Source of the DNA: an uncultured Fodinibius sp.
GTDB taxonomy: Bacteria; Bacteroidota; Rhodothermia; Balneolales; Balneolaceae
Direction of reading: 5' to 3'
DNA: 64,000 nucleotides
Assembly (NCBI GenBank): GCA_913057775.1
Contig: CAJXOG010000001.1
Span: forward strand, 372,001 to 436,000
The notes under the pieces were generated by a model. That model was not told the origin of the DNA and ran no database searches. It saw only the letters and a program-made list of their open reading frames with translations. Both the position numbers and the translations under genes were made by a program. Below, piece by piece: positions 50,912 through 61,700 of the stretch (its first letter is position 1; every line of letters begins with the position of its first letter).

Positions 50912-51747
50912 TGGATACACCAGACCACGACATATCATTTACAAAAATGCAAGCGGCAGGCAACGACTTTGTCGTAATTGATAACCGGTCAAAATTATTT
51001 ACCAAAGATAAGCTAGTTTCTCTGGCACCCGATATTTGTACCCGCAAATTTGGTGTTGGCTCTGATGGCATTTTGGCATTATTTCCACCTGAACACAACA
51101 ATATGGATTATACAATGTTTTATCGAAATCCTGATGGCAGCGACGCCGGCATGTGCGGCAACGGTGCCCGATGTATTGCATTGTTTGCTCACTCCCTGGG
51201 ATTTGATAAAAAGCATAGGTTTAATGTGCACGAGAATATCTACGAAGCTAATATTTTAGATTCTGATTCGGTTGTTATTACTTTTCCAATGGAAGCATCA
51301 GTCAATGAAAAAACTATTGGCGGTGAAACTTTATATGCTATCCATACCGGTACCGAACATGTAGTAAAAAAAGTTTCCGAAGAAAAACTGAAGTATGAAG
51401 AGCAGCTTGCCTCCGAAGGAAGAAAGCTTCGATACCACGAAAACTTTGAGCCGAAAGGAACTAACGTTAATTTTATCTGTGGCACTGATTCAACTGCACT
51501 TAAACTCCAAACCTACGAGCGAGGGGTAGAAGACTTAACGTTGGCATGTGGAACCGGAGCCATCGCCTCTGCCCTTGTTTGGCATCATCTGCAAGATAGT
51601 AGTAGATCAGCCCAAAAATATTCGGTTGAAACCAAAGGGGGCATATTATCGGTGCACTTTTCATTTGATGCCGAATCAAACACATATAACAATATTAAAC
51701 TCGAAGGTCCCGCCCATTTTGTATTTAAAGGCACTTTTTTACAGTAA
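50911..51747 (+). CDS. dapF: Diaminopimelate epimerase
   Basis: DapF converts LL- to meso-diaminopimelate for lysine and peptidoglycan synthesis without a cofactor. The 278-aa protein has the N-terminal 'FTKMQAAGNDFVVIDNRS', the first catalytic Cys in 'NPDGSDAGMCGNGARCIALF' near residue 80, and the second in 'EDLTLACGTGAIASALV' near 213. Both active-site cysteines are intact. It is translationally coupled to holB by a 1-bp overlap. Its last 29 nt overlap the start of the plug gene in another frame. Confidence 0.97.
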   Translation: MDTPDHDISFTKMQAAGNDFVVIDNRSKLFTKDKLVSLAPDICTRKFGVGSDGILALFPPEHNNMDYTMFYRNPDGSDAGMCGNGARCIALFAHSLGFDKKHRFNVHENIYEANILDSDSVVITFPMEASVNEKTIGGETLYAIHTGTEHVVKKVSEEKLKYEEQLASEGRKLRYHENFEPKGTNVNFICGTDSTALKLQTYERGVEDLTLACGTGAIASALVWHHLQDSSRSAQKYSVETKGGILSVHFSFDAESNTYNNIKLEGPAHFVFKGTFLQ

Positions 51748-53026
51748 GCTTATTCCCATTCTACTGCCATTTATTATTGTGGGATGTGCAACATCAGGCT
51801 CCTATGAAGAACAGCAGTCTTCTAAATCAGAAAATTATTTGGAAGGAGCCCTTGCACTTGATCAACAAAAAGCACCGCCAAATGATATTCAAAGTATCCA
51901 GCTCCATCCCAAAGGGCAACCGGAACAAGCTCCCCTCATCGAACTAAATTCCTCTCAAAAGCTACTGCTTTCCTTTGATTATTTAGGGACACAAAATCGA
52001 CAATTTCGAGTAACGGTAGATCATTACGATAAAAACTGGAATCAAAGTGGCATCGGACCAAATACGTATCTGGACAGCTTCTCTGAAACGACGGTCCAAT
52101 CCTCCAATATCAGCTTTGGACAGCGTCCCTCCTATTATCATGTGGAATTTTCTTTTCCAAATAACGAGCTGGAGCCCGCTGTAAGTGGAAATTATCTAAT
52201 TAAGGTTTATTCAACTGATGACAATAGCCCGCTGTTTTCAATGCCATTTTTTGTGACTGAAGATGAAGGACAAATAGAAACAAATGTGGAGCGGCTTTTC
52301 GCCCAGCGCAACGATGGCCGTCCCCTCGATCAGCTTTTTAGCACCTATAGCTATCCCGGGTTTGTAGAATATCCTCAATTTGATTTATCTATGTCATTTG
52401 TGCAAAACCAGTTCTGGGGACGAACAAAACAGGTCGAATTTCTTGATACTATCACACCGGGTCAGCTGCGAGGATATATCGAACGCGATAATGCTTTTGT
52501 TGGAAATTACGAGTTCAAGCACCTGAATCTTCAAAATTTTAACGTCGATAGCGAACAGATCTTGGAATATCAGCCCGGTGTTACCCCACCCAAAGTTATT
52601 TTACGAAGGGATGTTCAAAACCTGGATATCAATCCCAAGTGGTCAGAAGCAGCTGTCGCTAAGGGTATTCCTGATAATGATCGCAACAGCAACTATGCAC
52701 AAGTGGAATTCAGGCTGCAAACAGATAGCAGCATCCAGCCATCATCAAAGATTTATATCGTGGGCCATTTTAACAACTGGATGATCAATGACCTTAACAA
52801 AATGAGTTTCAACTCTGAGACACAGATGTGGACGGGACAAGCATTAATTAAGCAGGGATCGTACGCTTATAAATACGTGATTGTACGAGAAAATAAGGTG
52901 GATGATCTTGCCTTGGATCAAGGTTTTCTATCAGCTGAGCAGGAGTATTTAACCTTCATTTATTTTAAAGATCCAAACGAAAATTTTGATCGGCTGTTGA
53001 AAGTAGATCGTATTATAAAGCGATGA
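51719..53026 (+). CDS. T9SS plug protein (DUF5103 family), predicted lipoprotein
   Basis: The protein resembles the DUF5103/T9SS-plug family, whose F. johnsoniae member closes the periplasmic end of the SprA pore. The ORF track begins at 51548, inside dapF. A TTG at 51719 gives 'MYLKALFYSKLIPILLPFIIVGCATSGS', a clean lipoprotein signal, so I use that start (435 aa). Family blocks are 'DIQSIQLHPKG', 'LLLSFDYLGTQNRQFRVTVDHYDKNW', 'SFPNNELEPAVSGNYLIKVY' and 'IYIVGHFNNWMINDLNKMSF...LIKQGSYAYKYV'. Its likely partner sprA is 14 kb away in the same window. A lipid anchor on a plug protein is unusual enough to check. Confidence 0.85.
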   Translation: MYLKALFYSKLIPILLPFIIVGCATSGSYEEQQSSKSENYLEGALALDQQKAPPNDIQSIQLHPKGQPEQAPLIELNSSQKLLLSFDYLGTQNRQFRVTVDHYDKNWNQSGIGPNTYLDSFSETTVQSSNISFGQRPSYYHVEFSFPNNELEPAVSGNYLIKVYSTDDNSPLFSMPFFVTEDEGQIETNVERLFAQRNDGRPLDQLFSTYSYPGFVEYPQFDLSMSFVQNQFWGRTKQVEFLDTITPGQLRGYIERDNAFVGNYEFKHLNLQNFNVDSEQILEYQPGVTPPKVILRRDVQNLDINPKWSEAAVAKGIPDNDRNSNYAQVEFRLQTDSSIQPSSKIYIVGHFNNWMINDLNKMSFNSETQMWTGQALIKQGSYAYKYVIVRENKVDDLALDQGFLSAEQEYLTFIYFKDPNENFDRLLKVDRIIKR

Positions 53027-53059
53027 CTTTATGAACAACGAAATAATTTTATGGCTGAA

Positions 53060-53095
53060 GAAGAAAAATACAGCCTGATGAATTACATCAGGCTG
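53060..53095 (-). terminator. Terminator of the metallopeptidase/TolB/barrel gene
   Basis: CAGCCTGATG-AATTA-CATCAGGCTG (53071-53095) is a perfect 10-bp stem with a 5-nt loop. On the minus strand it is followed by TATTTTTCTTCTTC. It lies 15 bp after the minus-strand gene's stop and between convergent genes. Confidence 0.88.
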
Positions 53096-53110
53096 ATAAG
53101 CTTAGATTGC

Positions 53111-56100
53111 TTAAAAGTCTACTCCAATCGTAATATAATGGATAGGATCACTTCCAAAGCCATCACGATAGTATGGCCAGCCTACATCGTATCGAAGTGG
53201 AAATCCAAAAAGAATGGTTCGTAAACCAAATCCCGCTCCCATCAAAATATCACCCTCATTAACAGGCACATTAAAAGTACCGTTACCGGTATTAATTTGA
53301 CGCTGTGATCTTTTACTGACCCTAAAATCAAGATCCGACTCGTTGAGCACCACACTTTCACGCGCAAATTGTTGATTGGCACTTTGGCGGAAGTACTCAA
53401 ACACAACATCCTGTCCCCAAGCCATACCGGCGTCGAAGAATGCAACACCATTTAAGTTATAAAGAGGTAATATTGGTATAGGTCCGGGTAATATGGCAGC
53501 AAATAACGGGAATCGAAACTCTGCATTAGCCAAAGTAAATCTATCCCCGTAAATAGCATTGTACGGATGCCCCCTGAGTGGAAGCGCCGGCAGCGTAAAA
53601 AACGTATCCCCAAAACGATCTGTTGGAATACTACGTCCCGAATATCTGGAGTTTATCCACCCCAGCATGCCACCCATAAAAAATGTCTGAGAATCTCTCC
53701 CAAACGAAGCTGCACCCGAACCGCGAAGAGCGACAGTGTATCCCGATCCCAAATTAAAGTACTTTCTATAATCACCAAGTACAGATGCAAATTGCAGGCT
53801 CTCATTAGTAATAGGAGGACTACCTGTAATACTTACAGAGTAACGTGATCCTCCTCGAGGTGATGTAAATCCCGGTAATGTTTTATCGCTGGTATAAATT
53901 ATTTGTGGATATGCAAAGGCTGTCGTTTCGTTTTGACTGGTATCTGCATAAGCAATGCTATAGTCCTGTGCTATTCCAATACCCGACAGTCCTACATCAA
54001 TACGGCGAAATTTATCGAACGGGTACCGCATATTTATACCACCGCCATACGATCGGAATCGGTAAAGCTGACCAGAAAAATCCTGAAAATTACTTGCGTT
54101 ATGGAAAAACGTAAATTGCCAGTCGGCCCTATTTTTCAAGTAAGCATACTGCAGAAAGTAGGTGCTGTTGCGTAAGTCCAGATTTAGGTTTGAACCAAAA
54201 GAAATCTGATGATTGCCCAGCAGATCACTAATCTGAATTTGAGTTATTCCATAAGTTCCGTAAGAGGTGGAAAAATTGCCGCCCGCGTAAATAATATCAG
54301 TACTAAAACGCAATCGATACTCTCGTGGGATATATCGGCCATCCTCAGTTTGATTACCTTCGAGATTAAATTTCGCCTCATCCATATATTCTGCAACAAA
54401 AGCTGTGTCTTCTTCTATCGAAGAATCAAACACGTAATTTCGAAAATCAAAGCTATCATCTTCTTGCTCTTCGGTGGTATCCTGCTGAGCAGCATTATTG
54501 GTATCTACGTATGCTTCTTTGGGTTCAGGATCTATTTTAGAAGCAACGGCATCTGTCAAACTTGTTGAATCAACCGACTGGGTCGTTAACATTTCACGAA
54601 CGTATTTGGTGGCCGGCACGCGATCAGCTTTAGATTCTTTTGCCCTTCTCTTAGCCCATTCATTAGGTTCCAGCGGCTGATCTTTAATACGACTCAAAGG
54701 CGACTGAATCATGAAAATATCCAGATAACCTTCGTTAATAGAGTTCACAGCCAAACGGCTGGCATCGGCACTGATCGACATCTGCATAACGCCGGTCTGC
54801 AAATCGGTAACCGGCGATGAGGTACGATCCTGAAGATCCATAAGATAAATATTGGGAATACCGTTTTCATCAGAGATGTAGAAAAGCTTACCGTCCCGAC
54901 TGGTTGCAGGCTGGGTTTCATCCCAATTCGGAGTCTTGGTAAGTCTTTGTGCTGTTGATGCACCAATCTTTACTGAATAAATATCAGATGTATACAAGTC
55001 ATCATCTATCAACAAGCGTGAGGTATTCTGCACGTTATTTAAGCGCACCTGATTGCCTCGATGCGATACAAAATAAAGCGTTTCAGAATCGTCGGCCCAA
55101 GCTGGCTCATAATCCGAAAACACATCATTAGTTACGTTATTGAATTCCTGTGTTTGTAAATTGTACACATAAATATCCTGATTGGGACCGATATTACCGT
55201 CGAAGGCAATTTTATTGCCATCGGGCGACCAATCAACAGAGCCAATTGCATCTAACTTGGGAAACCTAACCATTCTTACTTTGCCAGTTTCGTAGTCAAC
55301 AATAGCCAAGTTATCAGATCCTTTGGACTTGCTGGATAACGCAATCTTTTGACCGTCGGGTGACCATGTTAAATTCGGATTGAGAATATTCAGTTCTTCA
55401 AAATTTAAGTTGTCTTCTCCTTTAATGACCGTCTTTATTTTTTCACCTGTGATGGCACTAATTACAACAACATCAAAATAACCCCGCTCATTGGTAATCA
55501 TCGCAATTTTATCGCCCTGTGGTGATACTGCAGGACTCGTATTGTAGGTTCCTGCTTTATCACGCTCAGTTAATAAGTCACCAAATGATGTTATATCCTC
55601 CCGATTGGCAACTTCCGGTAGATACCGCTTTCGGTAAAAATCCTGCCAGCGCTCCGACAACTCTTCCAAACTCAAACCTAGGGTTCTGTTCATCGTCACT
55701 TCCAAATTCCGCTGATTATGCAGCGTTTGCATAATCTCAGTAATCTTTGGCCGCCCATATTCTTCAGCAATATAGTTCCAAACCGATTGCCCTCCTCGAT
55801 AAGCAAAATATCCACCAAGCCGTGGAATGGGAGGCAGATAATTATTAATGGTGGCATCACGGATCCACATGTCGGTGTTAGTATCCCAACCAAGTGAGGT
55901 AAATTCAGACATTCCTTCGCTGTACCACAAAGGAATTTGAAGTGCGTTACCACTTAAACGCGACTGTACATTTCCGCCATAAAACATGTCATTCATAACA
56001 GCATGTACAAGCTCATGATGTAGCGTACTTCGAAATTTCGCATAATTCCCATCAAAAGGCATGGTAATGCGGTTTTTATACGCATCAGTAACTCCGCCAA

Positions 56101-56455
56101 TTCCTTCGGCATCAACAGGCAACGGCACTACATTCGTCTGAGAAAAATCATTATGAGAATCATAAATGATAACCTGTATACGATCTGCAATCTCATGATC
56201 AAAATCCTCACTCAACTGCTTGTAAGCCGATTCCATCGAATAGGCAGTAAAATTGGCCAGATCATAGTTCTTGGTCTTATAATAGTAAATATCGAAATGC
56301 TCAGACTGCACATACCGCCAATCGAAGTCGTTATACTGCACCCTGTTTTTCCCAAATGAAAAGTATTGGGCCTGTGCCTCTTGCACCAACCCACCAACAA
56401 AAGCAGTAAGAAATAGGGCTATCAGAAATTGCCGAAGAAGTTGAGATAATTTCAT
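53111..56455 (-). CDS. HEXXH peptidase-like / TolB propeller / outer-membrane barrel fusion
   Basis: The 1114-aa protein combines three modules. After a signal peptide (cleaved near residue 29), a peptidase-MA-like domain (30-280) carries 'STLHHELVHAVMND' near 145 and 'WYSEGMSEFTSLGW' near 178, giving the H, H and E zinc ligands of a gluzincin. A TolB/PD40 propeller (300-610) has repeats such as 'PNLTWSPDGQKIALSSKS' and 'SVDWSPDGNKIAFDG'. A C-terminal D15/BamA-like barrel (720-1114) includes 'LPLRGHPYNAIYGDRFTLANAEFRFPLF' and ends 'DPIHYITIGVDF', the usual terminal Phe. It is the last gene of the rnr strand, 19 bp after rnr. The role is probably surface or envelope protein processing; unproven. 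Confidence 0.85.
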   Translation of the reverse strand: MKLSQLLRQFLIALFLTAFVGGLVQEAQAQYFSFGKNRVQYNDFDWRYVQSEHFDIYYYKTKNYDLANFTAYSMESAYKQLSEDFDHEIADRIQVIIYDSHNDFSQTNVVPLPVDAEGIGGVTDAYKNRITMPFDGNYAKFRSTLHHELVHAVMNDMFYGGNVQSRLSGNALQIPLWYSEGMSEFTSLGWDTNTDMWIRDATINNYLPPIPRLGGYFAYRGGQSVWNYIAEEYGRPKITEIMQTLHNQRNLEVTMNRTLGLSLEELSERWQDFYRKRYLPEVANREDITSFGDLLTERDKAGTYNTSPAVSPQGDKIAMITNERGYFDVVVISAITGEKIKTVIKGEDNLNFEELNILNPNLTWSPDGQKIALSSKSKGSDNLAIVDYETGKVRMVRFPKLDAIGSVDWSPDGNKIAFDGNIGPNQDIYVYNLQTQEFNNVTNDVFSDYEPAWADDSETLYFVSHRGNQVRLNNVQNTSRLLIDDDLYTSDIYSVKIGASTAQRLTKTPNWDETQPATSRDGKLFYISDENGIPNIYLMDLQDRTSSPVTDLQTGVMQMSISADASRLAVNSINEGYLDIFMIQSPLSRIKDQPLEPNEWAKRRAKESKADRVPATKYVREMLTTQSVDSTSLTDAVASKIDPEPKEAYVDTNNAAQQDTTEEQEDDSFDFRNYVFDSSIEEDTAFVAEYMDEAKFNLEGNQTEDGRYIPREYRLRFSTDIIYAGGNFSTSYGTYGITQIQISDLLGNHQISFGSNLNLDLRNSTYFLQYAYLKNRADWQFTFFHNASNFQDFSGQLYRFRSYGGGINMRYPFDKFRRIDVGLSGIGIAQDYSIAYADTSQNETTAFAYPQIIYTSDKTLPGFTSPRGGSRYSVSITGSPPITNESLQFASVLGDYRKYFNLGSGYTVALRGSGAASFGRDSQTFFMGGMLGWINSRYSGRSIPTDRFGDTFFTLPALPLRGHPYNAIYGDRFTLANAEFRFPLFAAILPGPIPILPLYNLNGVAFFDAGMAWGQDVVFEYFRQSANQQFARESVVLNESDLDFRVSKRSQRQINTGNGTFNVPVNEGDILMGAGFGLRTILFGFPLRYDVGWPYYRDGFGSDPIHYITIGVDF

Positions 56456-56474
56456 AAGTGGATACGCATTTTAG

Positions 56475-58646
56475 TTAACTACCGTCATCTACAAGTTTTA
56501 AATCTATTTGTCGTGCCTTTATATCTGTTCTAACGACTTTAACACGAATTTCTTTCCCCAGTTGATATTTTTTACCGTGATTTCTACCAATCAGGCAATG
56601 CTGCTTTTCATCATATTCATAATAATCATCATCAAGATCACTAACACGAACCATACCTTCACAGTGAATATCTTTCAAATCGACAAAGATACCACCGTCC
56701 ATAACGCCACTGATAACACCCTCAAAATCTTCTCCCAAGTGTTCACTCAGGTATTCAACCTGTTTCAACTTAATAGAATCTCGTTCAGCCTCAATAGCAG
56801 CACGTTCTCTTTCACTACAATGCGATCCCAGCTGTTTAAGTTCATTATGAGAATAACTGGGTTTGCCAGCCAGGTAGCTTTTCAATAAGCGATGCACCAG
56901 CACATCCGGATAACGCCGAATAGGACTGGTAAAGTGTGCATAATTTTCAAAACCCAGCCCAAAGTGTCCAATATTATCAGGGCTGTATTCTGCTTTCGAC
57001 ATTGCGCGGAGCATTAAATCATTGATTGTCAACTCCAGCGAGGTGTCTTCAATCTGTTCTAATAAAACATTTATTGCTTTGGAGCTTACCGTCGGACTGT
57101 CAATATGAAAGTTGATCCCGATCGGTTTCACATTTTCCTCAATATTCTTGAGCTTATCAAGGTCCGGCTGATCGTGAATACGATATAAAAACGGATACAG
57201 ATCTTTTGACTGTTCTTTATTGGATTGCTTTCGCAGATCATCAATATACTTGGCAACCGTCCTGTTGGCCATAAGCATGCACTCTTCAATCAATCGGTGA
57301 GCAAACAGCCGTTCTTTAAGTTTTACATCAATAGGCTTACCGTTTTCATCCAGTACAAATTTCGGTTCGGGCGTTTCGAAATTGATGCTGCCCTCGCGAA
57401 ATCGTTTATCCAAAAGCACCTGCGCTAAGTTAGCAGCCGTTTGGATTTCATCTGCATATTCACTGTCTTTGCCATCAATAATTTCCTGCGCCTGTTCGTA
57501 GGTTAAACGCTTGTTGGAATGAATAACCGTTTCTTCAATAGAATAATCTACCCGCTTACCATTGGGCGTAATTTCCATAAAACAACTAAAAGCCAGCTTG
57601 TCTTCCTCCGGATTCAAACTACAGACATCGTTACTGAGAACCTCTGGCAACATTGGAATCACCCTATCCACTAAATACACACTGGTAGCACGATGTTCGG
57701 CCTCATCATCGAGCACTGTATTGCTCGGCATATAATGAGTTACATCAGCAATGTGCACGCCCAAATAGTAATTGCCGTTATCTAGCTTTTTTATGCTCAA
57801 TCCGTCATCAAAATCTTTAGCTGTATCAGGATCAATTGTCAGCACAACCTCATCACGCATATCACGGCGACGTTCAATTTCCTTCTCTGTAATTTCCCGA
57901 TTGATATCTGCAGCATATTCTTCAACTTCTTCGGGAAAACCGGCTTTAATTTGATTTTCGGCTAATATCGAAAGGACGTTGGCATCATTCGTTCCCTCCT
58001 CTCCAAGTACTTCCACAATTTTCGCTTCCGGTAGTGATTTGGGATGCACCCAGTCTACCAACTCAAAAACCACTTTTTCACCGGGTTGGGCCTCATCAAT
58101 ATTATTGGGTAGTACAAAGAAATCGGTATGGGCCGATTTTTCATCAGGCTCAATAATATAATTCTGTTTACCCTGCTTCTTAAGAATGCCGACAAATATA
58201 CTTCGTCCGCGTTCTACAATATCAACAACTTTTCCTTCCTGACGGCTTTTTCTACCCTTTTTCCCTAAGAGTTTCACTTTAACAGTGTCATCCTGAAGAG
58301 CCGTACCAAGGTTTTTCGAGGGCACTCGGATGTCTTCATCAAATCTTTCAGTAATAAGGTAACCTGTACCACGTCGGCTGATATCCATTTTACCAACTAC
58401 GGTATTCCGATCTTTCTTTCCACTGTCACTGCCATTAGGGGAAAGCTGTACTGCCCCACCCTTCCGCTTTACAATTAAATTGCGGTCGTATAAACTATTA
58501 ATGGCATCTTTTAGATGCTGATTATCTTTCTTACCATCTACCTTTAAAATATTCTGCAAAACATCGAATGGCAGATGTGCCTCCGGATTATTCTGCAAAA
58601 TATCGAGGATAATATTTTCAAATGTTTCTTTCTTACTTTTTTCCAT
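56475..58646 (-). CDS. rnr: Ribonuclease R
   Basis: RNase R is a processive 3'-5' exoribonuclease that degrades structured RNA. The 723-aa protein has an N-terminal winged helix (residues 10-70), cold-shock domains (85-240) and the RNB catalytic domain. The active-site Asp cluster is in 'LTIDPDTAKDFDDGLSIKKLDNGNYYLGVHIADVTHYM' near 270-305, and 'FTSPIRRYPDVLVHRLL' near 575 is also typical. A C-terminal S1 domain ('DFEGVISGVMDGGIFVDLKDIHCEGMVRVSDL') follows. It lacks the long Lys-rich tail of E. coli RNase R, ending shortly after S1. It lies 76 bp after tamB on the same strand. Confidence 0.96.
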   Translation of the reverse strand: MEKSKKETFENIILDILQNNPEAHLPFDVLQNILKVDGKKDNQHLKDAINSLYDRNLIVKRKGGAVQLSPNGSDSGKKDRNTVVGKMDISRRGTGYLITERFDEDIRVPSKNLGTALQDDTVKVKLLGKKGRKSRQEGKVVDIVERGRSIFVGILKKQGKQNYIIEPDEKSAHTDFFVLPNNIDEAQPGEKVVFELVDWVHPKSLPEAKIVEVLGEEGTNDANVLSILAENQIKAGFPEEVEEYAADINREITEKEIERRRDMRDEVVLTIDPDTAKDFDDGLSIKKLDNGNYYLGVHIADVTHYMPSNTVLDDEAEHRATSVYLVDRVIPMLPEVLSNDVCSLNPEEDKLAFSCFMEITPNGKRVDYSIEETVIHSNKRLTYEQAQEIIDGKDSEYADEIQTAANLAQVLLDKRFREGSINFETPEPKFVLDENGKPIDVKLKERLFAHRLIEECMLMANRTVAKYIDDLRKQSNKEQSKDLYPFLYRIHDQPDLDKLKNIEENVKPIGINFHIDSPTVSSKAINVLLEQIEDTSLELTINDLMLRAMSKAEYSPDNIGHFGLGFENYAHFTSPIRRYPDVLVHRLLKSYLAGKPSYSHNELKQLGSHCSERERAAIEAERDSIKLKQVEYLSEHLGEDFEGVISGVMDGGIFVDLKDIHCEGMVRVSDLDDDYYEYDEKQHCLIGRNHGKKYQLGKEIRVKVVRTDIKARQIDLKLVDDGS

Positions 58647-58722
58647 TTAACTACTAAAATAAAACTTTTAAAATTTCTTACTTCTTTTACCAAGTTGCTT
58701 CAATTTAAGCAACACAAATTTA

Positions 58723-61700
58723 CTATTCATTGTTTGCGGAATCTTTGTTTATTCCAAAAATTCCTCTAATTCGATTTATTAATTCACTCCAAGTGTTGAA
58801 CTGTACCTGCGATTCAATCCCTAATCCGTCTACATACGGTGTTACATCTCCGGCTTGCGGACTTGCCTGTAGATTACTCAAGGCCTGATCTTGCCGGTGA
58901 AAAGCCGTCAATGACAATCCCTTTCTAATACGATATGTGGCATTTAAATCACCAATACGATCACCCGGTGTACTTTCCGGCCCACTTCCTGTTATTTGTC
59001 CTTCACGGCGAAAAATTAACCGATCGTTATACAATCGCAATGCAATACCTAAGTCCACTTCATTATAAGCATTCAAGTTAAAATCAATATCCAAGCGACT
59101 TACATCACTATTAAGTAACGTATTTATTTGATTAGACAGTAGCGAACTTACCTGGTTAGACAAAAATGGATTTACATAGGTAGATCCACGCGTCAGATTT
59201 TGGCTTAGCGTTGCCGTGTTGCTACCTATACCTTGTGTGGGAATAAATTGCCCCGTAAAAAGTATACTAGTGGCCTGCAGCAATTTTTGCTGCTCGTCTC
59301 GGTTGATTTGGTTAAGTGTATATTGCAAAGTTGAATTTGAGGAAAGCTCCATCGTAGAAGGGAGCCTAAAATAGTAATTATTTTCAACACTATTAAGCGT
59401 TCCGTTAATTTCTACAATAAGATCCACCGGTACCTGCTGACTCCCATTTTGATTTTGGTCACTCAGACCATCCTCGTTTAGCAATGTTGAGACATTGGGA
59501 CGAGCATTATAAACCGCGCTAATATCTAAACGGGCGTTATCAGGCGGCCCTTCCCACACGATGGTACCTCCAGATTCCAATTGGAGACGCCGGCTTATAA
59601 TCTCACCGGTTACAAACTGATAATTCCCACCATTTATGTTGTATTGTCCAAACATCTGCACGTCCTGATCCTGCATGGTGATACGAAGTTGCCCAGTCCC
59701 CTGTGCGGTAAGTACTTCTCCAGTAACGGGATCAAAAATAAGGTTTACACTTAAATTCTCGGGTGCGTTAAAGCGAAGATCCAGATCAAAACGCTCGGTG
59801 AATGTCAACTCTTCAAGAGCCTGCTCCAGTGCCTCTTCTGCCCTTTCAGATTCTTGGGCGGTGCGTTCAACAACAGATCCCGACCTCTTATATACCTCAT
59901 CAAAAGAATCTACAAACCGAATAAATTTACCGCTCTCCTGTAATTCCGTCTCTTCAAGCAGTGGAATGGAAACTTCAGAGTCGCTGGTAACCTGCACGGG
60001 ATTTTCCGTACGCATGTACATATCAGTATTGGATCCTGAAAGCCTTACAAGCCCGGTGCCCGAAACATTGCCATAAAATGGGATGTCTGGATCCATCTTA
60101 TTATTAAGAAACTGCAAACGATTCATATCCAACGACAGATCGAGGTAGGTAATAGGATCAAAATCATTAAGATCTACCGTGCCCCAGATCGTTCCTGTAC
60201 CCCCCTTGGTATCCATCACACTAAGCGAATCAAGGACCACTCCTTCATCCCTATTAAACTGTATCGGACCACTTAAAAAGTAGTTGGTATTCAAAAACTC
60301 TGGCCGGGCAAATACATTCTGGGTTTTAAACTGAGACCTAAAATCATATTCTTCTAAATTACCAGTAATATAGCCCGTTCCAGAAGCCTGTCCCTCTACC
60401 TCTGCAAAAACATTGTCGGCTATAACTGCTAAAAACCATAGGTCAACCTGATCAAAATTGGCATCAAAATAATATACTGTGTCTTGGCGGACCGTTGGAT
60501 TGGGTGTTACGAAATATCCATTTAATCGAATATCTTGACCTATACCATCGTTAGATTCAAGGTAATCATCGTATTTTGTACTGTCGGTTAAAATATCAAT
60601 GCGGGTATCAAACTGCTGCTTGTCGGGATTATACTTACTCTCAAAGCGCACATCTCCGATTATGCGGTTATTCATTCGAAACCGATTCACATTTAGATTA
60701 CCTTGAATAGTAGGCCGGCTTGCAAGTGATTTTGTTACTAAGCTGCCGTTTAATACGCCAGCAAAATCAATTCTGCCTTTAATAAGATCCGAAATACGCT
60801 GTAGGTTTATATCACGTAACGTATATGTCAGCGAGTCGCTTCGATTAGGACTTAACCTACCTTGTAATCTGAAATATTCATTTTGATTCTGAAAGCTAAA
60901 CTCATCAAAATCGACTTCTCCACTGCGGAAATACTGTAATCTGGGCGTCCGTTCGTTGACCCACGCATACTGGTTATTGCCCATAAAAAATTCTTCTACC
61001 GATACCGCTATTACCGAATCAGTAAAATTTGATCGCAGGGTCATATCAAATTGCGCATCGTCTGATATAGACCCTACATGCTGTGTAAAATAAACTGAGT
61101 CTTGTTTTACAGACAGATCAAATACAGTCGAATCTAAATCGGCCGATTCCGTTTCAATTCTAGATATCTCGGCTTCCCAGTCAACCGATGAAAATTCACT
61201 TAATGTGCGATCACTCCTGAAACTGGCGGTAAACTGGGTATTGGCATTACGAAAATTAAAATTATTGAATGAAAGAGTATCTGATGTCATCTCCGCTGAT
61301 AAAAGCAGTCGAGTCCCATCTGTATTTACGTTAAAAGTAACATCCGATTCGGCATAAAGGGTGGGAAATTGCGGCAGATATTTTTTGAGCAACCCCAAAT
61401 CTTTTGTTTGTAAATTTCCATCCACAACTACATTCCTATCTTTTGGCGAACCATTTAAAGAATCAGTAATGATCGGCTGAGTCATCAATATTTCAGAGTC
61501 AAATCTACTTTTGATGTACGAACTCCAAAACCTTGTTTGCGAAATCACATCAGCCGGCGTAACCTCACCACTTATATTCAGATCAAGCAGTGAGCTTGTA
61601 AGTCGAAACTGTCGAGTTGAAGCATCAGGCGAATTTAAATCCATATAAACCTGATGGGCACGTACGGTATCGCCATTAATAACGGAAGGAGCTACATCAA

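Noticed and set aside
51548-51718. N-terminal 57 residues of the 492-aa ORF upstream of the plug signal peptide
   Set aside because: They lie in dapF in another frame, look non-native (many Pro/Cys/Lys) and would place a signal peptide in the middle of the protein.
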